Shown in pieces: positions 11,085 to 22,858 of a DNA stretch of 64,000 bases. Numbering within the stretch: the first letter of the stretch is position 1; each line of letters opens with the position of its first letter. The notes beneath the pieces were generated by a model that saw nothing but the letters and a program-made list of their open reading frames with translations, made no database searches and was not told where the DNA came from. Source of the stretch: Castanea sativa (taxonomy: Eukaryota; Streptophyta; Magnoliopsida; Fagales; Fagaceae); assembly GCF_040712315.1 (NCBI RefSeq), contig NC_134020.1:36138751-36202750 (forward strand), in the 5' to 3' direction. Position numbers and translations under genes: made by a program.

Positions 11085-12103
11085 TGTTAGGACATATGTG
11101 TTTCACTTGTTTAGAACATGTCGTTCATTTATGTAATTGGCTAATCCTTTGACAAAACGCACTTTGCTTGTAATTGGGTAGAATTAGGATGAGTTTTATA
11201 CTTCAAGAAACTGTGTTTCAAGATCAAGTGTTGAAGTCATCAAGTCTATCCAAGAAACAAGCTAAATAGTACAAGTTCATTAAAGCTCGACAGCTAGCAT
11301 GTGTCGAGGTTTAAAGAGCTGTTCCAGCCCCGTGTCTTGACAGCTTCTCGACAGCATCTCGATACCTCTATCTGTCGAAGTTTAAGAAAAACAGATTCTG
11401 AGTTCTGTTTTGATTCCAATCCGTGGATGTGTCTTTGGGCCTTCTTTTCTCTTAACCCTAGACATATAAAAGGATTATTTTAAGGGCCGTTAAAGGGTGG
11501 CAAAGTTGCACAAGCATAGAAAAATGCTTGTTCATGCAAATTGTGACTTGAGACGAAGTTCTTGTCTTAGTTCATATCTCTTGTGAAGAAGTTGCTGTGT
11601 CTTTGCACCGTAGGGTTTTGTAACCAAGCATCTTCTTGATCTTCATCGTGTGGACGAATTGAAGAACTTTGTAGCCAACAATCTTCTCTAGTTGGTGATT
11701 AAAGTCGCGTACTGGGATCCACGCAATTGGTTAGTCACGTACTTGGGAGCCGTGCATTGAAATGAGAAATTGTCACTACAGAACAAGTCCAATTGGGCAT
11801 TGGGGTAAGGGTTCAACTGTAGGTTGGTAAGGTACTTGGGATTCCTTTACTTAGAACTGCTTGTTGTGATAATAGTGGAGTTTCGGGAGTGGTGACCTTA
11901 AAATCACCCGATGGGGTTTTTGCCGTGTAGGTTTTCCCCATTTGTAAACAAATCACCGTGTCATTTATTTTCCGCTGCATACTTAGTTTAATTGGTGATT
12001 TGTTTGTGCTACCACGCTTTGCATGTTAACTTGATTAATTAATAACTTGGCTAATTAATCAACTTAATTCATCACAAGGGGTCAATAAATTTTTGGCCTA
12101 TCA
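11085..12103 (+). repeat. E1 3' LTR
   Basis: 1,019 bp, TGTTAGGACATATGTG to TTGGCCTATCA, followed by target duplicate AAGAT. Scattered differences from the 5' LTR show age since insertion. Confidence 0.95.
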
Positions 12104-12639
12104 AAGATTCATCCATTTGGTCTAGATTAGAAATGGCAACGGGTCGGGTTTGGGCTGGGTTTTTTAATACCCAAACCCGACTTGCGAGCTAAGACCCGCG
12201 ACCCAGACCTACCCCGTCGGGCCCCATTGGGCCATGCCACTTCAGGGCCCATTCTGTTGCCCAATAAAAAAAAAAAAGTTTGCCTAATACTGATTTTCTT
12301 AGCAACCAAATAGGAGGGGACACTTAAGAAAATCCAGATCTGAACAGATCGGAAACCCTTTTTTTTCATTACAAAATTTTCCCACATCAAAAGTAAAAAC
12401 AAGAATTAATATATAGACCCTACAAAATCAAATCAAACAAGCCGATCCTATTCAACAAAAATAGCACTTAAACTAGAAAATACAAATTTGATTCTTTGAA
12501 CAAAATGAACGATTTTCAGTGCAAAACCTTGAGTTCACAACGAGGTGAGATAGATGAGAGGGTTGTGGCCTTGTAAGCTTGTGGAGGCTTCAGCGAGGTG
12601 AGGTCCGTGAGGAGAGGTGCTTGATCTCTTGAGGTGCTT

Positions 12640-12722
12640 GTCGACGAGGCCGCTTGAGGGAGTGCTTGTCGGCAAGGTCGCTTGAGGGAATGCTTGTCGG
12701 CAAGGTCGCTTGAGGGAGAGCG
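12640..12722. repeat. ~28-bp tandem repeat inside the hAT-like element
   Basis: About three units of GTCGCTTGAGGGAATGCTTG plus CGGCAAG, the first more diverged (GGCCGCTTGAGGGAGTGCTT). Confidence 0.75.
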
Positions 12723-12741
12723 ATGACACTGACAGAGCTTG

Positions 12742-13778
12742 TGTTAGGACATATGTGTTTCACTTGTTTAGAACATATGTCATTCATTATTTATGTAATT
12801 GGCTAATCCTTTGTCAAAACGCACTTTACTTGTAATTGGGTAGATTTAGGATAAGGTTAATGCTTCAAGAAACAAGGTTTCAAGATCAAGTGTTAAAGTC
12901 ATGCAAGTCTGTCCAAGAAACAAGTTTAGAAGTGCTCTTCATTAATGTTCGACAGCTGGCTCGACAGCTGCATCTATCAAGCTTTAAGAAGCTGGTCTAG
13001 CCTCGAGGCTCGACAGCTGCTCGATAGCACCTCGACACTTGTAGCTGTCGAGATTTAAGAAAAACAGATTCCTAGTTCTGTTTTGATTCTAATCCGTGGA
13101 TGTGTCTTTGGGCCTTCTTTTCTCCTAACCCTATACATATAAAAGGATTATTTTAAGGGCCGTAAAAGTGTGGCAAGTTGCACAAGCATTGAGAAATTCT
13201 TGTTCATGCAAATTGTAACTTGAGACAAAGTTCTTGCCCTAGTTCATCTCTCTTGTGAAGAAGTTGCTGTGTTTTTGCATCGTTGGGTTTTGTAACCAAG
13301 CATCTTCTTGATCTTCATCGTGTGGATGAATTGAAGAACTTTGCAGCCAACAAATCTTCTTTAGTTGGTGATTGAAGTCGCGTACTGGGATCCGCGCAAT
13401 TGGTTAGTCATGTACTTGGGAGCCATGCATTAAAAGGAGAAACTGTCACTACAGAACAAGTCCAATTGGGTATTGGGGTAACGGTTCAACTGTAGGTTGG
13501 TAAGGTACTTGGGATTCCTTTACTTGTAACCGCTTGTTGTGATAATAGTGGAGTTTTGGGAGTGGTGACCTTAAATTCATCTGGTGGGGTTTTTGCCGTG
13601 TAGGTTTTCCCCATTCGTAAACAAATCACTGTGTCATTTATTTTCTGCTGCATACTTAGTTTAATTGGTGATTTGTTTATGCTACCACATGCTTTGCATG
13701 TTAACTTGATTAATTAATAACTTGGCTAATTAATCAACTTAATTCATCACAAGGGGTCAATACGTTTTTGGCCAATCA
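12742..13778 (+). repeat. E2 5' LTR
   Basis: 1,037 bp, TGTTAGGACATATGTG to TTTGGCCAATCA. The TATA box TATAAAAGG starts at 13138. U3 carries repeated CTCGACAGCTG motifs. Confidence 0.95.
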
Positions 13779-13848
13779 AGTGGTATCAGAGTAGGCACAC
13801 TTTGATTAGGGTTTATCTTTGTGTGTGATCCATTGACCCCTGTTTGTC

Positions 13849-15750
13849 ATGGATAGAGGTCAGTCTCTTATTATACCTCCATTGTTTGATGGTACTAACT
13901 ATGCATACTGAAAAGTACGCATGAGAACTTTCTTGCAGTCTCTAGATGAGAAGGTGTGGCAAGCTGTGGAGATAGGCTGGACCAAGCTTAAAGAAGCGCC
14001 GGCCGATTAGGATGAAGCCAAGATCAAGGCGGCAAACTTCAACAACAGAGCATTGAATGCCTTATTCAATGCGGTCACTAATAAGGAGTTCAAGAAGATA
14101 TCCTCCACTGAAACTGCTAAGGAAGTATGAACCATTCTCCAGACAACCCATGAGGGAACAAAGGCCGTCAAAGATTTAAAACTACAAAGGCTTACTACAA
14201 GCTTCGAAGAAATTAAGATGGAGGAAGATGAGTCATTTGATGAGTTCTATGCCAAGCTCAAGGACATAGTGAACTCAGCCTTCAATCTTGGGGAAACCAT
14301 TCCTGAACCCAAGATTGTGAGGAAAGTGCTCAGATCCTACCCGAGAGATTTCATGCCAAGATCACGGTGATAGAGGAATCAAATGATATTGACAAGATTC
14401 CTCTGACTAAGTTGTTCGGTAATCTGCAAACCTATGAGCTAGGGTTAACAAGAATTGGCAAGACAGGTAAAGGCAAGAGCATGGCACTGAAGACCAAGAG
14501 CAGTGAGACAGATGAGTCATCAGACGATGAAGACTCTAAGATGAAGTCCTACATCACAAGGCAATTCAAGAAATTCATAAAAAATGCAAATGGAAAAGGC
14601 TTCAACAAGGACCGTAGGCAATCTAGTTCTTCTCAGTTCAAGAGCCAAGATAAAAGGGAAGAAGGATGCTAGGGAAGGCGGTCAGTACACTGTTCTCGCA
14701 GGACCTAAGTGCTTCGGATGTCAAGGCTTTGGTCACATGAAACAGGAGTGTGCCACATATCTCAAGAGCATTAGGAAGAGCAAGGCACTAGTTGCTACCT
14801 TGAGCGACACTGAGCTTGAGGATGACTCCAACAATGAAGATGACGGAATTTTGAATGCCTTCACTGCCATTGTCAATCCTCTTGAAGGGATTGTTGAAGA
14901 TATGGATGAAGAAGAGGAATTGGTGGAATCCAAGTTTGAAAAGATGGATGATCAAGATGATATCCATACAGCCTATGAAAGACTGTACAAGCTTTCTGAG
15001 AAACATGAGAAACTCTATAGGCTAGCCACCAAAAAGCTAAGTGATGTGGAACTTAACTGTGAGGAACTTTCCATAAAGTTTGATGAAGCTGATCAAACTA
15101 TTAGGGCATTGAGATTAGAGAACAATTTCTTGGCTAAGAAGATCAAGAAGCTTAAAGCGGAGTTGTTTCAAGTTAAAGCTCAATTGGAGAGGGCATCAAG
15201 TGCGAAGCTGGATGAGATGCTCAGCATTCAAAAATCTGCTTCTGATCGAACAGGATTGGGGTATGAATTCTCTTCTTCTAATATTGCTTTTACTAGTAAT
15301 ATTGTTTTTGTTCCGCCTGCTAATAATATTGAAATTGATAATAATAATGTTAAAACTGATTTAGCAAGTGAGAACCTAGACAAGGGTAAATCTATCTTAG
15401 GAGCACCCCCTAAGCTTGAGAAGAAGGACACTAAAAACCCTAGGACTAAAAAGGCTAACTCTCAAAAGCCTAAACAGAAGAAGCAGCATCTCTGTCATCA
15501 TTGTGGTATTGCCGGTCATACTCAACCAAATTGCTATAAGTGGTTAGCCACTCAACAAAGCAATGGCATGCTAGCATCTGGGAACTAGAATCAGCTTCAA
15601 ACCTCTCTTGCTCCTCTTGGAGATCTTCTCAAAGCTCTCATGTTCATTTCGAACTTGAACAGTTTCAATTCTTCCCCCTTATCACCGGTTCAAGGGTTTG
15701 CTAAGAGGAAAGGAACTTCCAAGGTGTGGAAGGAAAAGGGTCCCAAATGA
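13849..15750 (+). pseudogene. E2 gag, SIRE/Maximus-like, disrupted
   Basis: Same architecture as the E1 gag: N-terminal DUF4219/UBN2-type region, first zinc knuckle CFGCQGFGHMKQEC, acidic/coiled-coil middle, intact second knuckle CHHCGIAGHTQPNC, then a hydrophobic stretch and the tail KVWKEKGPK. About 630 residues if continuous. The C-terminal half is open from 14584 to 15588. Breaks: TGA at 13909-13911, TAG at 14008-14010 and TGA at 14128-14130, each replacing a Trp codon of the family; a frame change near 14335; another near 14655; and TAG after LASGN (15586-15588). It is preceded by the LTR and primer site and followed by noncoding spacer, not pol. Confidence 0.9.
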
Positions 15751-16920
15751 TTTATTCACTTCTTCTCTCTCTCCCCTTCTTGTTTGTGTTTTTTGCATTA
15801 CTTGTGTGTTTTGCTTTAATGTTTTGAGTCAGTCTAGTTTTATGCATTGTTTGCTTTGTTTAACATGTTTTTGTTGGTGTGTTTTTAGTTTTTCTTTATT
15901 TTTTTTTTCAAAATTGAAAAAAAAAATATAAATACAGTGTGTGTTTGTGTACATCGGTTCTTGTGAACCTTAAAATGGCATTTGAAACAGAGTTTTCTAA
16001 ACTTTGTATTTCTTATAGCTTAGATGAATATTCCTATGCACAACTAAGCAACTGAGTTTTGTGGCTCTTTGTTTGTGATGAGTAAGGTTAAGTGATCTCT
16101 TGTACTTAACACTCGTATCACCCTTTTTGACAGGTAGGACTAGAAAATCCTAAGAGAAAGGCATAAATAACCATCTCACCACTGTTACTTGCCAATCATG
16201 ATATGACATCTGTATGCTTCAGCATAGCAAAAGTGCAATGTCAATGACATCTGTATGCTTTGGCATAGCAAAAGTGCAATGTCAAAAACTTAACAGAATT
16301 GGGTATTTCTTTTCTCTCTTTTATATAACCATGCATGGTTTGCTTGATCAAAAGAAAATATGCAAAGAAAATAAAAGCAAAAAGATCAAAAATGACTTAA
16401 ATATGATTGCAAGCGTGTTTTCTAGGAGATGTGGAAGTTATAGGATGTACCTCAAAAGTGATAGTCCCCATCAAACAGTTATGATTGTGTGTGAGTTAAA
16501 GTGATTTTCTCATATCTCAAATCGTCATAACATAGAGACACTTATGCAATCTTGCGATGTTTTCACACACAACACACAATATTCTTTACTACTCTTGATA
16601 CATGTGCAGGTACAATGTGATTTGGCTATCACAAGGTTTTCATGTGTTGATGTATGCTCACTAAACTGTCTTGACTTGTTTTTGAAATATAAAATCGGTT
16701 AGACTTGTTTAGTGTGTGAGTGTGTATTTTGAGATCCCTGTACTTAAAATTGTTGTTGAGAGATGATTTTGAGAGTCTAATATGTTGATTGGATCATTGG
16801 TTGAGCTGCATGCGTGATTACATTCCTGTTTGTGTTTTTCCCTTCTCGAAAAACTGTTTGAAAAGTTGGCTTGACACCTGGTTGTCTGTCGAACTTCTCA
16901 GCTTTTTCTTATCGCAATCT
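15751..16920 (+). other. E2 internal noncoding stretch
   Basis: Counterpart of 7429-8576 in E1, with the 41-bp motif duplicated from about 16204 and the conserved GATAGTCCCCATCAAACAG block. No coding region supported. Confidence 0.6.
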
Positions 16921-17117
16921 CGATAGCTTCTCGACACCTTCTGGATCGATCGAGAAACCTTCTGTCCTCTCGATAGCTTCTCGACACCTTCTAGATCGAT
17001 CGAGAAACTTTCTGTCCTCTCGATAGCTTCTCGACACCTTCTGGATAGATCGAGAAACCTTCTGTCCTCTCGATAGTTTTTTGACACCTGGTGGATCGAT
17101 CGAGCATCTGTTCTCAT
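16921..17117 (+). repeat. 50-bp tandem array with self-complementary core
   Basis: Units start at 16921, 16971 and 17021, with a diverged fourth at 17071. Each has CGATAGCTTCTCGACACCTT, GATCGATCGAGAAAC and TTCTGTCCTCT. Within a unit TCTCGA and TCGAGA can pair. E1 has only the last, diverged unit. Confidence 0.9.
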
Positions 17118-17260
17118 GTCTTGTCTTGTTCCTCGACACCCTCTCGATAGCTGGATCTATTGACGTTGTATTTCTCGGCACCTACCTCGACAGATGTCTC
17201 GACACCTCTCGATACCTGTATCTGTCGGGATTTACTGAGGTTCTATATAACTGTTCTGTG
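17118..17260 (+). promoter_or_regulatory. E2 internal promoter-like region before ORF2
   Basis: CTCGACACC/CTCGATACC motifs, then TATATAA at 17244-17250 and a leader matching E1 (TTCTGTGCGATCCGTTTCTC). The TATA-like box is better formed than in E1. Confidence 0.55.
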
Positions 17261-17789
17261 CGATCCGTTTCTCACTTCTCTCGATCTCTCTCTCGATAGC
17301 GCTGTCTTTTCATCTTCCAAACCTCTCTCTCTCTCACTCCAATTCCTTTTCTCAAGGTTTCTTTAAGCTTCTTCAAGTTTTTCTTCACTTAGTAAGCTTC
17401 TTTTCCCTCATTCTCATGCATTTCATGTTTTGAAACCTACGTTTTGGGGTTTTTGAAAAATTTTGGGGTTTTTCAAAATTTATGAGTTCTTGTTGAAATT
17501 TTGGGATAGGTCTTGTAGATTTGATCTTAAGAAAACTCCATGCATTGCATCTCATTCGCATTCTAACGATATTCTCATGCATTTAGATGTGTGTAATATG
17601 TTTGTGTGCTGGTAGGATTGGATTGGGCTGAGCCCATAATGTTTTTCATATTGCTTGTCCTATGTTCATGCATTCCTCATGCATACGTTTTCTCTTCAAT
17701 ATACCTGTTATATTTGAATTGTTTTTAGGACTTTTCTGTGTGTTCCTTTCCCCCCCCCCCCTCTCTGTCTGTTTACATTAATAGTGTCT

Positions 17790-18976
17790 ATGGCACCAAA
17801 ACGTAAGTCTATTCTGACCCAGAACCCTCTTCGTTTTAGGGCTTCCTCATCTTCTAATCCTACTCCTCTTTTTGTTCGGTTCCGTGATGAGAAAGCCCAT
17901 CAAGACTTCTCGGAGAATTTCTCTAAACGAGGTGTTCATTCGGAACGCCAAGTTGTTCTGGCAGACTTCGTCGACACCGACCTTCCCGATGTCTTTCACA
18001 AACGGGAATGGGAGTCACTGTGTGACGTCCCGGTGACTTGTCCTTTCGTGCTAATCCACGAGTTTTACTCTAGCATGCATGGATTTGATTATTCAGTACC
18101 TCTCTTTCTCACTCGTGTTCGAGGTAAGCGCATAGTCGTCACATCGGAGTTAGTATCCGCTGTGCTCCAGGTACCGAGGATTGCGCATCCTGACTACCCC
18201 GGTTGTGAGCGTCTACGGACTGTGTCCAAAGACGAGATGATTTTCGCTTTCTGTGAGTGCCCTTCTGATTGGGGTGAGCACCAATTTACGTCATGTCGAC
18301 CTTTTACTAAAGGTCCTTGTTTCTTAAACATGGTGATGACTTTTGTCTTGCATCCTCTCTCTCACTACAACTCTATCACAAAGCCTCGTGCTCGTTTTCT
18401 GTTGTCTCTTATTGAGGATCTTACCATTGACTTTCCTTCACACTTCATCTTTCTATCATAGATGTGTATAAGGATACAGCTACCCGTGATAAGCTCATCT
18501 CTCCTTCCACTATCACGAGGATTTGACGCCATTTTTCTATCCCTTTTCCTGTCTCTGACCCTTTTTCTGTCATGGTTACCATAGATGCCGCTACTATAAA
18601 ACGTAGTGAGGCACAGTTGAGGTCGTGACAGACAGGTCCTATAGCTCCTTCCTCCTGTTCCGCTCCATCCAGATCTGCTCGTGCTTCATCTGCTCCTTCC
18701 TTTTCTTCAAGCGATGTGTCACTAGGAGATATCATGGCGCAGCTTCAGCACAGGGATGCTCGCATGGATACACTCTCTACAGAGTTGTATCAGGTGAATG
18801 TTCGTGTTGGTCGCATTGCTAGGCGACAGGCGACCATGGGTGGTTTTGTTCTCGAGGTTTCTCCTCCACCACCTCCTGTGGCTTCTCCGTTTGAGGATGA
18901 TGATGGTGATGACGATGATGCTTCAGAGGATGATGATGATGGAGATGCTAGTTCTACCGATGAGATGTCTACTTGA
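17790..18976 (+). pseudogene. E2 ORF2, putative plant-transposon protein with acidic tail, disrupted
   Basis: The ATG at 17790 (MAPKRKSILTQNP) follows a strong pyrimidine tract and AATAG acceptor. The frame stays open through REWESLCDVPVTCPFVLIHE, FDYSVPLFLTRVRGKRIVV, APIRIAHPDYPGCER-like blocks and LIEDLTIDFPSHFIF. It then loses one T near 18455, has TGA where E1 reads a Thr codon near 18523, and TGA replacing an Arg codon near 18627. The C-terminal coiled-coil and Asp-rich tail (ending SSTDEMST) remain readable to 18976. Function is unknown. It is the least damaged N-terminal half of the three copies, so best for a family search. Confidence 0.65.
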
Positions 18977-19554
18977 CACTCTACCTTTTGTCACCCGTGA
19001 CAAAAATGGAGAGTAGTTTTGGGTTTGAGAGTAGTCATACTTAGGGGGAGAGCTTGTATAGGACATTTTTGATAGGGAGAGTGTTGAGTGCTGAGGGATG
19101 TAGTGAGGATACTTGTATCTTTTTTTCTTTTCTTTTTTTCTTTCTTTTCTCTACTATTAGATACAGTTTTCTTCTTGTACCTAGGTCTTGTGACCATTAT
19201 TACATACATTGTGCTCATTTTTGCTATTTATATGATGATGTATGCTTATTTCACCTATCTCTACATGTGTTGTTTCCTTTCTCTCTTTATACACATGTTT
19301 CTTTATTTGTATGCAATCTATTATTTCTGTTTCACACTAAGATGCCTTGATGAGTTTTGTTTAAAGTGTTTCAAAAATATAGGTTGTCAAAGTCTACTTG
19401 TCATAAACTCTCTTCTTGCAAAGTTTTTCAAGAGTATGTGTTAGGATAGATTTTATTGTATTCAACATGTAAATATGAGTTGAGTGATTTATGACTTCTC
19501 TTATATGTTCATTTGTTGGCTGTGATTTTGTCACGGATTGCCAAAGAGGGAGAT

Positions 19555-20615
19555 TGTTAGGACATATGTGTTTCACTTGGTTAGGACATATGTGTTTTAC
19601 TTGTTTAGAACATATGTCATTCATTATTTATGTAATTGGCTAATCCTTTGTCAAAATGCACTTTATTTGTAATTGGGTAGATTTAGGATGAGGTTAATGC
19701 TTCAAGAAACAAGGTTTCAAGATCAAGTGTTAAAGCCATGCAAGTCTATCCAAGAAACAAGTTTAGAAGTGCTCTTCATTAAAGCTCGACAGCTGGCTCG
19801 ACAGCTGCATCTATCGAGCTTTAAGAAGCTAGTCTAGCCCCGAGGCTCGACAGCTGCTTGTTAGCACCTCGACACCTGTAGCTGTCGAGATTTAAGAAAA
19901 ACAGATTCATAGTTTTGTTTTGATTCTAATCCATGGATGTGTCTTTGAGCCTTCTTTTCTCCTAACCCTAGACATATAAAAGGATTATTTTAAGGGCCCT
20001 CAAAGTGTGGCAAGTTACACAAGCATTGAGAAATTCTTGTTCCTGCAAATTGTGACTTAAGACAAAGTTCTTGCCCTAGTTCATCTCTCTTGTGAAGAAG
20101 TTGCTGTGTCTTTGCACCGTTGGGTTTTGTAACCAAGTATCTTCTTGATCTTCATCATGTGGATGAATTGAAGAACTTTGCAGTCAACAAATCTTCTTTA
20201 GTTGGTGATTGAAGTTGCGTACTGGGATCCGCGCAATTGGTTAGTCACGTACTTGGGAGCTGTGCATTGAAAGGAGAAATTGTCACTACAGAACAAGTCC
20301 AATTGGGTATTGGGGTAAGGGTTCAACTGTAGGTTGGTAAGGTACTTGGGATTCCTTTACTTGAAACTGCTTGTTGTGATAATAGTGGAGTTTCGGGAGT
20401 GGTGACCTTAAATTCATCTGGTGGGGTTTTTGCCGTGTAAGTTTTCCCCATTCGTAAACAAATCACTATGTCATTTATTTTCTGCTGCATACTTAGTTTA
20501 ATTGGTGATTTGTTTGTGCTACCACGCGCTTTGCATGTTAACTTGATTAATTAATAACTTGGCTAATTAATCAACTTAATTCATCACAAGGGGTCAATAC
20601 GTTTTTGGCCGATCA
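19555..20615 (+). repeat. E2 3' LTR
   Basis: 1,061 bp. It differs from the 5' LTR chiefly by a 24-bp tandem duplication of its first bases (TTAGGACATATGTGTTT... repeated). Followed by target duplicate GCTTG. Confidence 0.95.
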
Positions 20616-20826
20616 GCTTGGGACAATAGCAAAAGCTTAGGACGGCGGCGAGAGTTGGACCGGTGGTGAAAGGTTGGGTAGTTGGCCGAAGGTGAGATTG
20701 AGAGTGAGTGAGATTGTGATTTGTGAGTGTGTGAGTGAGACTGTGTGAGCTGAAGAGTGGAGATGAAAGGTGGGCTGCTGTGAGCTGAAATGAAGTGAGG
20801 ACTAGAATTTAAGGGTTTATAACAAT

Positions 20827-20829
<3 letters not shown>

Positions 20830-20899
<70 letters not shown>
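20830..20899. repeat. (AT)n microsatellite
   Basis: Uninterrupted TA dinucleotides of about 70 bp within the right part of the hAT-like element. Confidence 0.95.
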
Positions 20900-20901
<2 letters not shown>

Positions 20902-21131
20902 GGTATTTTAGTAATTATATATATAAACTAGTCGGGTCGTGTCAGGTCCGGGTTTGGGCAAATTTTTGTAAAAATTGGGACCTGACCCGAACCCGGTTTG
21001 GGTTTTTTTTTTTTTTGTTGAAATCCAAACCCAACCTTATTCTTTATCAGGTCGGATAAAACTCGACCCATTAGGGTCGGCCGGGTCGAGTACCCGTGAG
21101 TCAGGCAGAAATTGCCATCCCTAGTTTGGAT

Positions 21132-22858
21132 TCCCTCAAGATTATCCTCTAGACTTCATCAAGGCTTCCCTTTCAAAGAACAGATGAACTCTCACAAGTG
21201 TGTCTTGAATTTGAAATTACATTGGATCACTACTCCAACCTACCATTCTCATTCTGTGCCCACCGGTCTGCCACCTACCATTTCCATTCAGTGCCTACCA
21301 TTCTCACAAAAAATTCTCATCCATCATTCTCACCTAACATACCCATCTACCATTCTCGGTCTCTCCGCTATAAATGAAAGGTTCGAATTCATTGAAACTC
21401 ACCAAGAAAAACACACTAAATCATGAAATGAAGATTTGCTTCTTTCAAATTTTCAAGTCCTCCTTCTCACAACCATTTCTCACTATAGCCTCATCATTCT
21501 CAACACCTAGCAACCAATATTACTTTGTAATCAGCTTGAACCCAACCTTCTCATGGTTCTGTAGAAACTCTTCTCACAACATCCTTACTGTTTTAAGATC
21601 CAAACAAATTTTGTTTCCCTATTTAACGACCTCATTTTTCCATAAAGTTACTCATAACAAGGCTGGTATTGTTGTTCCATGCATCCTTGGACTTGGTTGG
21701 CCAAGAAATCTAAGTCCAATAGAGACACCTGTTTCTAAGCTCAGGGACCCTGTAGTCTCTCTCCAATTGCTTGGTCTTCCAGTAGAAGCAGCGGTTTGGA
21801 ACAAACAACAACTTGGCTGGTTTCTAAAACCAGGATCACAAGTTAGCTCCATCTTTCATTTTTTTTGTTTTTCCAACAAGTGGCATTAGGTGAAGGTTGT
21901 AAATGGTGTTGGGGTATCCTACAAATTTCCCCCCATCTAACACTTACGATGACCTCCAATGTACCAACTCATCATAAATCAACCTTTGGTGTCGGTAAAT
22001 GGTCACCAAAGCCTCATTCTATGTTCCCACCAACGTGGGACCCAAAGGTCATCATTGCTGGTACCTCTCTGGAATTACTCCAACCTAAATTCTACTTGAA
22101 GTATTTTAGAAAGTACTCTTCTGAAATTACTTCAATTAGCGCCCGTTGGCATGGTCCCATCACACAGGCACATTCAACAACTTGTCGCCGGACCTCATTC
22201 AGCATGCAATCAGTCCCATATTCCAAAGTATACTCCTCAGAAACATCTACACCAAAAAGTCCCCGACGTACAGGGCCAGCTCCATGGTGTCATATGTTTC
22301 ACCCATTCACTTCATCTTCATCGCCATCTTCTTCACAACCACCACTAGTAGACCCAAAATCCATAGGCTTCTGAAATTACCTCAATTTAACTTGGGAAAT
22401 ACGATAACACAAGCACATTCAACCACTTTCCCATATGTCCTCACCATAATCCGAAGTAGATTTACCGGAGATCACTTTACTAGGAATTCTTAAAAATGCG
22501 AGGCTAGCCCTATAACTTTGCATGTTGTACCTAGCCAACATCCTCGCCTTTTCCCCATCTTCTACAACCTGTGATCACCACCAACGATCCAAAATACTCT
22601 TCTAAAATTACTTCAACTTAACCTCTGTTAATAAGGCCTAGTCATGCAAGTACGTTCAAATACTTGCAGACCCCTTTTCAGTTTCATCAAAGCCTTTCAT
22701 ATGGGTGAGTCTACTCTTCTGAAATTATTTCATCTTACTGAAAGCTTCACACCTTCAACTAATTCACTTGAAGAGTAAAGTGCAAAAATCTGTTTTTGAG
22801 ACTCATTTACTCACCACACTCCAAAACTGTGTGCATGAACGAGTCTTGAGGGGGCATT
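21132..22858 (+). other. Gene-free spacer ending in a purine tract, probably the 3' region of a Ty3/gypsy element
   Basis: ORFs here have no recognisable domain. A motif like CTTCTGAAATTACTTCAACT recurs at about 22118, 22368, 22592 and 22708, with a variant at 22067. The stretch ends GTCTTGAGGGGGCATT, a typical polypurine tract, directly before the LTR at 22859. Long repeat-bearing spacers between pol and the 3' LTR are typical of Tat-lineage gypsy elements; the lineage is inference. Confidence 0.55.

Larger units (their letters stand above)
4451..12103 (+). mobile_element. E1: non-autonomous copia-type LTR retrotransposon with gag and ORF2, no pol
   Basis: Complete element of 7,653 bp. The 5' LTR is 4451-5459, the 3' LTR 11085-12103, and the target duplication AAGAT is perfect (4446-4450 and 12104-12108). 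Internal order: primer binding site 5462-5473, broken gag 5530-7428, noncoding stretch with a duplicated 41-bp motif, TCGACA-rich region with a TATA-like box (8577-8830), candidate 5'UTR intron, ORF2 9375-10558, purine tract just before 11085. I find no protease, integrase, reverse transcriptase or RNase H in any frame, so it would need an autonomous partner. The gag matches the SIRE/Maximus lineage of Ty1/copia from memory of that family. E2 (12742-20615) and E3 (25614-31026) share this organisation. Confidence 0.9.
12742..20615 (+). mobile_element. E2: second full copy of the gag+ORF2 LTR element, inserted in the hAT element
   Basis: 7,874 bp; LTRs 12742-13778 and 19555-20615; perfect target duplication GCTTG (12737-12741 and 20616-20620). 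Same internal order as E1: degraded primer site at 13781, gag, spacer, TCGACA region, TATA box, ORF2, purine tract. It differs from E1 by a 50-bp tandem array (16921-17117) and a 24-bp duplication at the start of its 3' LTR. No pol is present. Because it sits inside the hAT element, it inserted after that element arrived. Confidence 0.92.
12128..21123. mobile_element. hAT-like non-autonomous element, split by E2
   Basis: The left end TAGAAATGGCAACGGGTCGG and the right end reading inward CTAGGGATGGCAATTTCTGC are imperfect inverted termini of hAT type. The flanking 8-mers GTCTAGAT (12120-12127) and GTTTGGAT (21124-21131) agree at 6 of 8 positions, as expected for an aged hAT duplication. With E2 and one GCTTG removed the element is about 1.1 kb with no transposase. 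It contains a 28-bp tandem repeat and an AT microsatellite. Confidence 0.7.

Noticed and set aside
16818..17181. Two overlapping minus-strand ORFs with repeated Ser/Arg-rich motifs
   Set aside because: They are translations of the 50-bp tandem array in different frames; the unit length is not a multiple of three and no sister copy keeps the frame.
21112..22493. Plus-strand ORFs of 100-170 codons
   Set aside because: No recognisable domain, overlapping frames, Ser/His/Thr-rich composition of C-rich spacer, and location directly before a purine tract and LTR.
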